Shown in pieces: positions 37,026 through 49,700 of a DNA stretch of 64,000 nt. Made by a program: the position numbers and the translations under genes. The notes beneath the pieces are model-generated. The model was given only the letters and a program-made list of their open reading frames with translations. It was not told where the DNA came from and ran no database searches. This stretch comes from Chiridota heheva (lineage: Eukaryota > Echinodermata > Holothuroidea > Apodida > Chiridotidae), in NCBI GenBank assembly GCA_020152595.1, contig JAIGNY010002236.1, positions 1,273,501 to 1,337,500 of the forward strand, written 5' to 3'. Each line of letters opens with the position of its first letter. The stretch's first letter is position 1.

Positions 37026-37770
37026 CAAAAAACCATCAAACAAGTGCAAAGTTTATCAGAGCAAAAGCAGAATTGAAATATATCACTAAATCCAAAAGTT
37101 TCCAAAACTTCTTTCGTTTTTGGACCTAAGTATATTTTGGAGTGTAAATTGGCCTAATCTTTCTTTCTGAATACTGCCCCTCAGTAGGTCTTGCTCAGAA
37201 ATTTTTGTAAACAGATAGTTGGCGTAGTTTAGGTAAAAGTTTTCTTCAGACTCGGCAATTCATGAACCGCTGTGTTGATCAACTTTCTGACACAAGTTCT
37301 TACAGGAAAAGGAGCATGGGGACAAAATAAAAAAACAAAAAAACAGTGTCATTAATTTGATGGTTTGGATTGCTGTGGTTTTCATCCTTATGAATTTCTA
37401 TGCTCCCACCACAAAATGAAAACAAAAAAGACTTGCTTATTTGGTAATATATCAATCTATTTCAGCACAAACTTATACAAATAATTTCAATGTAAATAAT
37501 TTTCTAGCATAACAAATATATATCTAAATAAACTAGCACAAAAATACCACACACAATTGAACAAATATAGATTTACACAATACTGTTTACTAGATAAAAC
37601 AAGGCTTTCCTAGGTATCATAGCTACCATTTTCAACAATAACAGGTTCTATTAGATATTTTGTCTAGTTTTTGACTGTTGCTCAATATTTCTAACATATA
37701 ATCTCAATATCAACTGTTTTACAACATAGACTCTACCATTTTCTTGGATAAATTCCTGAAAAATAAGCCA
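37026..37770. other. non-coding spacer
   Basis: AT-rich with nothing recognised. Ends at the 19-bp array. Confidence 0.5.
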
Positions 37771-37774
37771 AGTC

Positions 37775-38205
37775 TCATTTGACCAACTTTGTGACATTTG
37801 ACCAACTTTGTAACATTTGACCAACTTTGTGACATTTGACCAACTTAGTGACATTTGACCAACTTAGTGACATTTGCCCAACTTTATCTCATTTGACCAA
37901 CTTTGTGACATTTGACCAACTTTGTCTCATTTGACCAACTGTCTCATTTGACCAACTGACATTTGACCAACTTTGTGACATTTGACCAACTTTGTGACAT
38001 TTGACCAACTTTGTGACATTTGACCAACTTTGTGACATTTGACCAACTGTGACAGTTGACCAAATTTGTGACATTTGACCAACTTTAATTCATTTAACCA
38101 ACTTTTAGTCATTTGACCAACTTTTAATTCATTTGACCAACTTGTGACATTTGACCTACTTTTTAACTCATTTGACCAACTTTGTGACATTTTAATTAAC
38201 TTTTG
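37775..38205. repeat. 19-bp minisatellite
   Basis: About 21 copies of TTTGACCAACTTTGTGACA, with variants TTTGACCAACTTTAATTCA at the right end. Open frames rich in SQSWSN on the - strand are translations of it. Confidence 0.95.
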
Positions 38206-38489
38206 AAATTAAGGTGTGGCATCATCGTCTTTGAAAAACAGGAATTAACATCTGGTCTTAGCTTCTAAATATCTAGCTGTTCAGTTTTTCGAGACTTCTA
38301 CATGTCAAACCATTTCAATAACTAACTCTTCCTCAGCAACACACAATGTTATTAAAACATCTTGAAAGGTATTCCAATACTAAAGTAATATCAAAAACAG
38401 ATTCTTCTGATTTCTGAACTTCATCTAATAATGCATCACCCATACAGCAATTGTTACATGTAAAGTAAAATGTATACTCAATTTTTGAG

Positions 38490-38805
38490 TTACTCTTGTG
38501 ATGTATGCATGCATTGCTCTTGTGATTACTCTCGTGATGTACTCTCGTGATGTACTCTCGTGATGTACTCTCGTCATGTACTCTCGTCATGTACTCTCGT
38601 CATGTACTCTCGTCATGTACTCTCGTCATGTACTCTCGTCATGTACTCTCGTCATGTACTCTCGTCATGTACTCGTCATGTACTCGTCATGTACTCGTCA
38701 TGTACTCGTCATGTACTCGTCATGTACTCTCGTCATGTACTCTCGTCATGTACTCTCGTCATGTACCCTCGTCATGTACTCTCGTCATGTACTCTTGTGA
38801 TATAT
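38490..38805. repeat. 13-bp/11-bp minisatellite
   Basis: About 21 units of CTCTCGTCATGTA. In the centre (38670-38725) five units have lost a TC dinucleotide and become 11 bp; the left end has GTGATG instead of GTCATG. It lies in the intergenic region downstream of the TPR gene. Confidence 0.95.
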
Positions 38806-38809
38806 TTCT

Positions 38810-40643
38810 TATGTAAATGCATTGTTTTTCAACCCTCTGGCATTTCTCTTCAAAAAAGGGACGATAAATCTAATGAGGATTTTGAAGACATTTTGAACAT
38901 TCTCCCATTTGTATCACATTCTTTAGTACATACAAATGGTCACTTTGTAACTGCAGGGCTGGCCAGTCAAATTACCATAGGCCTGCAATAATAGTCCACT
39001 CTCTTTGTAATTGTGTTAGTGTAAACTTACTCAACAATCTTACAATACTCGCAAAATCGACTCACAGTTTCCAGCAAATTCCATGTGTGTTTGTTTATAT
39101 TTTTCCATGTATGCCATATCTGTTGCATCTTAAAACATTTCCATGATATGTTGAAATATTAAACCAAAAATTGATGAACTTTGGTCATATTTTAAGGAAG
39201 AAAACCTACGATCTTAGTACGGAATACACACACTAGTGCATCACGATCGGAATGAATATACCCCATATGAATACCCCAATGACGTCAATAGGCCTTGCAG
39301 CCCGTAACAAGGATTTTTCAGTGATAATGTAAATACTATATTTTAAGGTCTTTAGAGTGGTATTTTGAGGGGAAACTTATATTTTTGTCTGTCAATTAAT
39401 CCAAACATTTTCACTAGCTAAAGCACGTATGCTTTTGTAATGACTACTTAAAATTTCACGCAGACTAGCTGCACCAGTAACTGGCCCAAATAAAAGTTAT
39501 AGTGCATATACATCTTTCAGCATTCTTACAATACCTCAAAATGCCCTGAATTGCTTGCAAAATATATTTAAGCAGCATGCTTGACCACTAAAGCTATCCT
39601 TTAAATGTCATAAAATATGCAAAAATAATTCCTGTGCAAGAAAACATGAAAAGAAAATACTGGTGACCTTAAAGACAAGCACAAAGAGTTGACCAAAGCA
39701 TTCTAAAACATCTTCATAAAAGAACAAAGTATTCCACATCTACAAACATCACCTGAAAACATTCTTTGGCACTGACAATATTTCAAATACAATAAATAAT
39801 GCACACATTTATCTCAAATATAAGAAGAAATGACTTCAAAAGTTGCAAATATAAAGGTACATTTCAATAAATTTATATGAACATTTACAAGGTGATATGC
39901 TTTTCAAGCATAATAAGAAATACATTGTTTGCATAACATGAAACAATAAGAAAATAAAGAGTTGTCATCATGCTGTATAAAAAATTTCAGATTCTTTTCA
40001 AATGAACTGATTGCCTATTCATACAAATAAATAATTCTAACACTACTACATCCTACAAACAATTTCCAAAACATCAAGGTCATAATTGATGGTCTTAGTT
40101 CTGATTTTCTCATGTTGTCAGATTTGTTGTACTCATTCTTCAATTTTTTTCTTTTGGAAGCATTTTTTATAATAAAGAAATCAAAAACAAAATCTTATCC
40201 TCTTTTGGCGAACAAAATAAATTGAATAATTCCTATCTTTTTATTCCTAAATCAGTCACAGCGGCTAAAATTATTAAAAACTCCAATTAAAATGTTTAGC
40301 ATTCCATATAAATGACTGATGTCTAGGAAGTAAATGAAAAGAATTGTATACTGATTTACAGCTCTCTTGCCAACCATACTATACAATTCTGCATATTTTT
40401 GAAATCACGAGACTGTTATGCTAAAAATTATGTAGTTGTTCACTGACCTTTAACCTTTACACAGCTGCTTTTATAATAGACATCTCTTATCGTATGGCAA
40501 GTACAACAGTGTGTCATAATGCTTTACAATACAAGGGCACCCCCATCTTATCCCAATGCCAAAGAAATGGACTTTGCCATCAGTTTTAAAATTCTTGGGT
40601 AACATTCCTGGAACTCTTAATGGTTGCAATGGAATGAACCAAT
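38810..40643. other. 3' flank/3' UTR of TPR gene
   Basis: AT-rich. Part of it is likely the 3' UTR of the - strand TPR gene: a reverse-complement AATAAA (TTTATT at 40240-40245) lies about 400 bp beyond the stop codon. No other gene is supported. Confidence 0.5.
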
Positions 40644-40793
40644 TCAGGGCAGCAGGTAACCATCTGCTTGTTCCGTCTTTCTTTGCTTTTCTTCCAGTCG
40701 TTCCAGCTTCAAGTAGTTTTCTCTCAAGATGACATTGTCTGGATCAAGCTGGAGACCTTGCTTGTAGTTATCACGAGCATTCTGGTACTGTCC
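40644..40793 (-). CDS. TPR gene last exon
   Basis: 50 codons including stop: GQYQNARDNYKQGLQLDPDN, then ENYLKLERLEEKQRK and C-terminus ADGYLLP. Acceptor is TTTAAACAG/GGA, phase 0; stop TGA at 40646-40644. Confidence 0.92.
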   Translation of the reverse strand, partial: GQYQNARDNYKQGLQLDPDNVILRENYLKLERLEEKQRKTEQADGYLLP

Positions 40794-43700
40794 CTGTTTA
40801 AATTTAATTTGAAGGAATTCCATGAACGTTGGTGAAGGTTTAAAAAAAAAAAAACTCTCTTTGTGATGTGACATATTCTAAATGCAGATTTGGATAATGT
40901 ATTACGATAAGGCCTTAATATGCTGTGAAATGATCAATTTTTGATTTTCCAATTCAGCTTCCTCTCCATAAACCTGTAATAATTGATATGCAAAATATGA
41001 ATGATCCTTACAAGATATTAATTAAGAATTGGTACCTACCAGTATGTGATACACTGCACCCATATTCAGGTACGTTGATGCAGAGGTTGGAATTAGTTTG
41101 GTTGATTCCGCGTAATGCTGGAAAAGAAAAGGAATGGCAATGAAAATTAGACTAAAACCATTTCCTGAACTGGATATTACAAAATTCTACATTTTTAATT
41201 CTTCACTTTTAAATGGACAATTTCTTTATTTAAATCTGTGCAGATTAGATTTTGAATTTTGGAAAAAAGATCTTTTTGGTTCTGAGATGTGCTTGATCAA
41301 AGCTTGACCAAATGTTTAATTCATAGGTAGGAATGAGCAGACAGCTCAAAACCTTTATGTAATTCTTGAAATTTCTGTCCTCAGTCTTAGTCCTCAGTCT
41401 TAGTCCTCAGTCTTAGTCCTCAGTCTTAAGTCTTAGTTCTCAGTCTTAGTCCTCAGTCTTAGTCCTCAGTCTTAGTTCTCAGTCTTAGTCCTCAGTCTTA
41501 GTCCTCAGTCTTAGTCCTCAGTCTTAGTCCTCAGTCTTAGTCCTCAGTCTTAGTCCTCAGTCTTAGTTCTCAGTCTTAGTTCTCAGTCTTAGTCCTCAGT
41601 CTTAGTCCTCAGTCTTAGTCCTCAGTCTTAGTCTCAGTTTAGTCCTCAGTCTTAGTCCTCAGTCTTCTCAGTCTTAGTCCTCAGTCTTAGTCCTCAGTCT
41701 TAGTTCTCAGTCTTAGTCCTCAGTCTTAGTCCTCAGTCTTAGTTCTCAGTCTTAGTCCTCAGTCTTAGTCCTCAGTCTTAGTCCTCAGTCTTAGTCCTCA
41801 GTCTTAGTCCTCAGTCTCAGTCCTCAGTCATAGTCCTCAGCCTTAGTTCTCAGTCTTAGTCCTCAGTCTTAGTCCTCAGTCTTAGTCCTCAATCTTAGTC
41901 CTCAGTCTTAATCCTCAGTCTTAGTCCTCAGTTACTGAAATTGATGGCAAAGATATTCAAAATATCCAAGAATTTACAAAAGAAAATAGCATGGTTGCCC
42001 TTGCGGTAATACATCACAAATTTGCATAGAACATTTTGCATTTTGATGGCTTGAGATTTTAAATTGCTGTAAAATAGTCATTTAACCACTCTTAAGTTAG
42101 ATGATTGACAGCTTTTTCAACCAATTACCACACAAATTTGGCTAGCAACAAAATCTGCATAACCAAGTGGTTAAAAACATCCTACTGGTACAGTACATCA
42201 ACTGGTACAGTACAATATATTGCGCAAAACAAATTTCTGCATACACAGACTGAGTAATAATAATAATAGCTGGTGCTTATAAAGCGCCTTTAACTCAGAA
42301 GAATCTCAAAGCGCTGTACAATACAATAAAAATGGAAGAGAATAAACAAAAAACTTAAAATTATATTACAAAGTACCGAACATTAAAAAAACATATTTAA
42401 AATGGAATGCAAATTTAAAATGGAAATGCAGATTTAAAAATTTAATGACAAAATAAAGAACAAAAATTGTGCTTACGGACCAGCTACAGGTTTTGTAAAT
42501 CTGATTCCTGTTACCCAGAATGGTTAGCATACAGTATTGTGTTTATTCCTTTTGCTAAAAACTTCAAAGATCTGCAGAAATGCCATAAATCAAAATTTGC
42601 AGCAGCCCACATAAACATGTAAATGTCAACGCATTAGTCATGCATGATTGCAGATTTGAGGTTTGTTTGCCCACGTAGTTACCGCGTTGTTATGGTGGGA
42701 GAGACAAAAATTGTTAACAGACGTTGATGAAATTTGTTTGCTACTTTGATGCTTGTGAATATATATAATTCCTTATCATGCCTGCAATTAAGACTTCCTA
42801 AAACATGAAAAGATTCAGAACATTTAGTTTTTTAATTTTCTTTGAGTGCTGAAACCTAACCTCCAATGCCTCGTGGTGCCTTTTTAAGTCTTTCATCTGG
42901 TTCCCCATCTCAAAATGCATCATGGCGTTCACTGTCGTTCCTGCCTCTTGTTGCTCAGCAAGAAGCAGAGCATCCTTTAGGAGAGATATCGCCTGTCACA
43001 AATGCAAGAAAACAGAACAACTCTTAAAGGTATATGGACAGGTAGATGAAACATAAAGCTATTAATTCTGAACACAATAGTCTTTAAAGTATGTCACAAA
43101 GAACAATTCTTAATGTATGCAAAAGTTGTGATGTATGAAAGAGGACTGATCAAAGTTCTTAATGTAATTTTTTAAGATTGTGATTTCATTCACTGCTCAG
43201 AGATATCAGGGTCTGATAGAGATGCAAAACTTAACTGTCACATTAAACTGCTCCTATAAAAATAAAATTGGTGGAGGATTGAGAAAGAGTGAGTTAACAT
43301 AAGGAAATTAATAGGTTTTCTTGCTTTAATGTTACAAAATTCAAATAAAACTTGTTTAATTTATAAGGAGGCAAGTAGCTAAGTCGGCTGAGCGTACGAC
43401 TGAGATGCAAGTCCCAGGGTCGAGTCAAAACAGATTTGCTGACAACAAATGCAACACACCTCCCACACCCAACTTGTGGGAAATGTGGCTGGGTGGCGCT
43501 CACCATCCTTTGGATGGGACGTAAAGCCATCGGTCCTGCTGGTAGAAAATGAAAAACTAAACTACAGATATTTAAAAAAAATGCTGTTAAATGGTCAATT
43601 TCCAATCCGTTTTGATGAAACCTATTTACTATTCTTATGGTTTATAAAATTTGTCCAATTAAAGGAGACAAAAGCCAGATTTCATATGATGGAGGATTAA

Positions 43701-46700
43701 GATCAACTACCAAAAACAGCAAGTCCAAATCTTGGGCTTATCTCAAATTATCTTTGAAGTCAACACATTTTGGTCAATTACATTTTGTGCATAATTACAC
43801 TATTTCTTCCAGAATTTAATGTATTTCCTCTGTAAATTGTATCACAGTTTTTATTCAAAATTTATGTGACACAAAGTTTTTGATAATTTTATGTGTAAAT
43901 ATATTTTTGACCCTTACAAAAGGAAAGAAACTATTTCATCAGCTAGAAAACAGACACATTATAAAGATGTTTGTTTGATGAGGTCTTAACGGCACCACGA
44001 TAACGATGGTCAAATTGTGTCTAAGAGGTCAGATCATTTTAGAGGTAGGAAGGAAAGAAACCAGGGGGAGAATGAGAGAAATTCAAAAACAAAAGCCAGA
44101 AAGCTGTGATCGAGAGAGGAGGTGCATGGGTAAAACAAAAACAAAGTAGAGAGGGGGTGGAAGAGGATAATCAAATATGGTTGTAGAGGGATGCATGATG
44201 AAGGAAGGAGATTATTTCATCCAGAGGATTTTTCTGGAAGAACTTAGCAATTAAGTTGTGGGGAGCGAGGGAAGCTCTGGGAAGGTTGTACAGGGGGCAA
44301 GCAAGGAGAACGTGTTGGATTGTGAGGATGCAGTGGCAATTGTTACAGAGGGGTTGGGAGGAACCATTAAGGAGGTGGGTGTGACCAATTCTAAGACTGG
44401 TAATATGAACGTTGTCGATATGTAAGAGGTTGTTGATGGTGGATTTGATCGGGATTGTGGGCTGGATGACATGGAGTTTGTTATCAATTTGGGAGTTCCA
44501 TGAGGTTTGCCAGCGGTCATGAACAAGGGAAGCGATAAGCGGTTTGATGTCAGAGAGGGTTTTGGGACAAGGGGAAGGGAAGAGGTTGAGGGCAAGCTTA
44601 GCGGCTGCATCAGCCCTGTCATTGCCAGGGATGCCAAGATGGCTGGGTATCCAGAAGAAAAGAACACTTTTCCTGCAGAGGGTGGGAGAAAAGAGTTTCC
44701 GGAGGAGCAGGTGGCAGGTGAGATTATCCTATTTAAGATTGAGTAATGAAGTAAGAACAGCCTTTGAGTCGGAGAAAATGGCAAAGTGACTAAGAGGAGA
44801 GTACTCAATAAAGTTGAGGGCGAGGAGAATGGCCTTAGCCTCGGCTGAAAAGATGGATGAGTAGTCAGGAAGTCTGCTACTGAGGGTGATGTCTTGGATG
44901 ATGGCAGTAGCAGCTGTCTTGTTGCCTTCCTTAGAGCCATCAGTATAGATGGAGGTGTAATTTGAGAGTTGGTCTTTGATTTGGTTGTGGAGATTGATAA
45001 AGAGGTTAGGGTGAGTTTGAGTTTTGTGATAAGTAGAGAGGTCTAGGTGGACAGAAGGAAGAAGGGAGGGGGGGGGGGGCCAAGGAGGAAAAGTGGGCCA
45101 GGAGTAGGTGCCGAGAGTGGCAGGGTTGGTGCCAAGATGGAAGAGGTCTGATTTAATGCGTAAGCTGAAGGGAGGGGATATGGTTTTAGTCCTATTAAAG
45201 AGGGAGGAGAAATTGGGGTACCTAATAAGGTTGTAAACAGGGTTCTGGGTGTTGGTGAGGACTCTAAAAGCATAGGAGAGGCTAAGCTTTTTACATCTAA
45301 GTAGAAAGGGGGTTTGTTGGCTTCAACATGAAGGCTGGTGATTGGGGAGGTCCTGTAGGCTCCTAGACAAAGCCTGAGGGCTTCATTTTGGATGGTGTTG
45401 ATGTGGTTGAGGTATGACTTGTGAGTGACACAGTAGACAATAAATACAAGACATTGTTAGAATATTTTGGGAGGTATGAAACAGAATATTAATTTTTGTT
45501 TTAATTCTTTCATATGAAATACGGATTATGTCAGACTTCACGTCTCCTTTAAGCTGAAGTTGTTGCTACCTGTCCATTGTGTTTCACTGAACAAATGTGA
45601 TGTCATAATTGGAATAATTTTCACATCTTATTTTTTTTCCATCTTTTTCAACAAAATTTTGAAAGAGGACAGCTGAATTTAATTTGCTGTATCTCACATT
45701 TTGTATTATGAAACAATCAAACTGCTATGTGTTAGGTTTCAAAGCTAAAACAGCTTTTCACAGTCGTTTCTGCAAGCATAAACATGTTCTCTTCATAAAG
45801 GGCAGATGTATTAGGGTGGGTTATCAAAACAGGACTTTCTTAAAATCCAGATATGATGGGCATCATATGTGAAATGAGGTAAATTTCTCTTGCTTCAATT
45901 GCAGCAAAAGGAACCTAAGGTTTTGCTTATACATTTCTACCCCAGGTTAACAATGCTGGGCATTGATCTGCCTTTAAAAAAAAGTAAAACATATTTTTCC
46001 TGATAATGCTCAGCAGAAAAAAATACAATGTAAAAATAGCTGTTACAGAAATAAAAGACTCAGCCACAAAAAATATAATGTTGACATCCAAAGTAAATTA
46101 GCTGCTACATCTACATGTGAAAACATGTAACATAATATATATGGGAAAAAATTGTTAAATCAAAATGTAAAATAGCTGTTACAACTAACTGCAAAAATAG
46201 TGGTTATATCTACATGTAAAAACCATGTTGCATATACAAGTAAAAAAGCTATTACACCTAAAAGTAGATATTATAGTTGTTAAACGTCAATGTAACTAGA
46301 ATGCTTAATACCGTCATGGTCCACATACCCATGTAAATTAACACCCATATCATATGACCCAGCCAGTTATTAAAAAAACAAAGGCATCTCACACTAAGAG
46401 TGAGTTCCACATGGCATCTTATGTCCCACGTGACATCCCATGTCCCACGTGACATCCCATGTCCCACGTGGCATCCCATGTCCCACGTGATGTCCCACGT
46501 GACATCCCATGTCCAACGTGACATCCCATGTCCCACGTGACATCCCATGTCCCACGAGACATCCCATGTCCCACGTGACATCCCATGTCCCACGTGACAT
46601 CCCATGTCCCACGTGACATCCCATGTCCCACGTGACATCCCATGTCCCACGTGACATCCCATGTCCCACGTGACAACCCATGTCCCACGTGACATCCCAT

Positions 46701-49700
46701 GTCCCACGTGACATCCCATGTCCCACGTGACATCCCATGTCCCACGTGACATCCCATGTCCCACGTGACATCCCATGTCCCACGTGACATCCCATGTCCC
46801 ACGTGACATCCCATGTCCCACGTGACATCCCATGTCACACGTGACATCCCATGTCCCACGTGACATCCCATGTCCCACGTGACATCCCATGTCCCACGTG
46901 ACATCCCATGTCCCACGTGACATTCCATGTCCCACATAATATCCCATGTCCCACATGACATCCCATGTCCCACATGACATCCCATGTCCCACATGACATC
47001 CCATGTCCCACATGACATCCCATGTCCCACATGACATCCCATGTCCCACATAACATCCCATGTCCCACATGACATCCCATGTCCCACATGACATCCCATG
47101 TCCCACATGACATCCCCTCCCATAGCATTCCACCCTATGTCCCTCATGGCATTCCACCTTATATCTAACATGGCATTCCACCCTGTTCCACATGGCATCC
47201 CACCCTGTTCCACATGGTATCCCACCCCATGTCTTACATGGCATCCCACCCCATGTCCCACATGACACCCCATAAGCTCCATAAGAAGTCTCATCCTAGC
47301 TATCACAGTCCCTGATTGAGCATACTATGTATGAAAGTGTCAGTTCATATAATAACTTATTTGCAAATGACCTGTTTGGATAAGAAAAAAAGGCAGAGTC
47401 AAATAATTATGCCTGATATAGCCCTTTGTGTACATCACATGGTATATATTATATCATATAACCCCCATCCATGTTCCAAATGGCATCTCTCCCTATGTCC
47501 ATTTGCAGTCACATCCTGTCACACTCCCTTAATGAGGGCATACTAAGTAAAATTGTCTGATCAGTTTATATACTGTGGCAACTTTATGCAAATGACCACA
47601 ATAATAAAGGCGGGGTTTAATAATCATGCCTGATACAACCGTTGGTGCCCAAATATTTTGAAGGATTTTAAATCTTCAGTGCTACAAGAGAGATGCTTGA
47701 GGATCTCTAAAAAATATTAGAAAATTACATAATTTTACAGTTATCTTCTAACGAAATATCAAATGTTTTGTGGACTTTTTAAGGAAACTAGTTTTTAATC
47801 TGTTTTAAGTGTCCCTGAAAAACTATCATTTTGTAAGGAAATTCTAACCTTCCATAAGGATATCTGAAGAAACTGTAACTTTTTCTGAGGAACTCTAAAG
47901 AAACTTTAACATGTTCTGAGGAATTCTCAAAGAAACTTAAACATTTCTCAGGAAATCTCAAGCAAAACTGTGGACAGCCGGACGGACGAAATCGCCATTA
48001 CATAAGGTTCCCATCATGCTTCGTATGCTTACCGAAAATAACTACTATACCTAAATGTACAAATAGCTGCTACACCTAATTGTACAAATAGCTACTATAC
48101 CTAAATGTACAAATAGCTGCTACACCTAAATGTTAAAATAGCTACTACACCTAAATGAAGAAATAGCTGCTACACCTTATTGTAAAGATCGCTGTTACAC
48201 CTAAATGTAAAGATCGCTGTTACACTTAAATAGCTACTACACCTAAATGTAAAAATAGCTGCTAGACCTAAATGTACAAATAGCTGCTACACAAATATGT
48301 AAAAATAGCTGCTACACCTTGATGTAAAAATAGCTGCTACACCTAAATGTTAAAATAGCTGCTACACCTAAATGTTAAAATAGCTGCTACACCTAAATGT
48401 ACAAATAGCTGCTACACCTAAATGTTAAAATAGCTGCTACACCTAAATGTAAAAATAGCTGCTACACCTACATGTAAAAATAGCTGCTACACTTACATGT
48501 AAAAATAGCTGCTACACCTAAATGTACAAATAGCTGCTACACAAATATGTACAAATAGCTGCTACACCTAAATGTACAAATAGCTGCTACACCTACATGT
48601 AAAAATAGCTTCTACACCTACATGCAAAAATAGCTGCTACACCTACATGTAAAAATAGCTACTACACCTAAATGTACAAATAGCTGCCACACAAATATGC
48701 ACAAATAGCTGCTACACCTAAATGTACAAATAGCTGCTACACCTAAATGTACAAATAACTGCTACACCTAAATGTACAAATAGCTGCTACACCTACTGCT
48801 ACAAAAATAGCTGCTACACCTACATGTAAAAATAGCTACTACACCTAAATGTAAAAATAGCTGCCACACCTAAAATGTAAAAAAATGCTAGGCTTGGAGT
48901 TGCCCAGGGTAGGTTATGTGTTGGGGTTAAGGGTTTTAAATGCACAGTCAAATAGCTGCGTAAAGGGTTATTCTCAGGTAGCGGCAATGATGTGGGAGGG
49001 GAGAGTTGGAGTTGCGAAAGTGAGAAATATGGTGTTGGTGGGAGTTTTGGCTCCGTCTCTCTTTTTCTGCTCGTACGCAAGACACCTAAATGTAAAGATA
49101 GCTGCTACACCTAAATGTTGGTGGCATGGATTATAAGGATTTTTGGGTACAAATAGCTGCTACACCTAAATGTAAAAATAGCTACTATACCTAAATGTAC
49201 AAATAATTGCTACACCTAAATGTACAAATAGCTGCTACACCTAAATGTAAAAATAGCTGCTACACCTAAATGTAAAAATAGCTGATACACCTAAATGTAC
49301 AAATAGCTGCTACATATATATGAACAAACCCTCACATGAATATGTTCAACTAGAATATTAGCACTCTCTAGAGCATATACCTCCGCCCCGTTGCAATTCC
49401 ACCATGCCTAGAATAATTTTAGAGTTCATGCAATCTCCATACCCAATATAATCTACCTTAAAAATCCTAGGCCCACCAAGATTCATCCCCAAGTTTTGAT
49501 CAGTAAGGATCATTTGCACTCGGAACACTTGAAGATTATCTTCGGATGGAATTTCTTCCAAGGCCATAACATTGTTTTCAGTTTTATTCAAGTGCAGCAT
49601 CATTATTTGAGTTCTATTCAGCCAGGATTCACATTCCATCATCTTCCATTCATGGCAGAAACCAATTGTTTCATTTTCTTTGATTCCAGAGAACACTTGA

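Larger units (their letters stand above)
46262..48035 (-). mobile_element. interspersed element copy 2 with satellite core
   Basis: On the - strand it begins at 48034 with GGTAAGCATACGAAGCATGA and matches 11981-12560 through about 47460. It continues into degenerate 22-bp monomers and the 19-bp CACGTG array. It interrupts the 24-bp minisatellite, present on both sides, so it looks like an insertion. Non-coding; class unresolved. The left boundary is approximate. Confidence 0.65.

Noticed and set aside
44507..44789. + strand open frames over the 44.5-kb region
   Set aside because: They are antisense shadows of the RNase H part of LINE copy D.
46258..47306. 336- and 295-codon open frames on the - strand
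   Set aside because: Translations of the 19-bp CACGTG/CACATG array; no non-repeat protein domain and composition set by the repeat.
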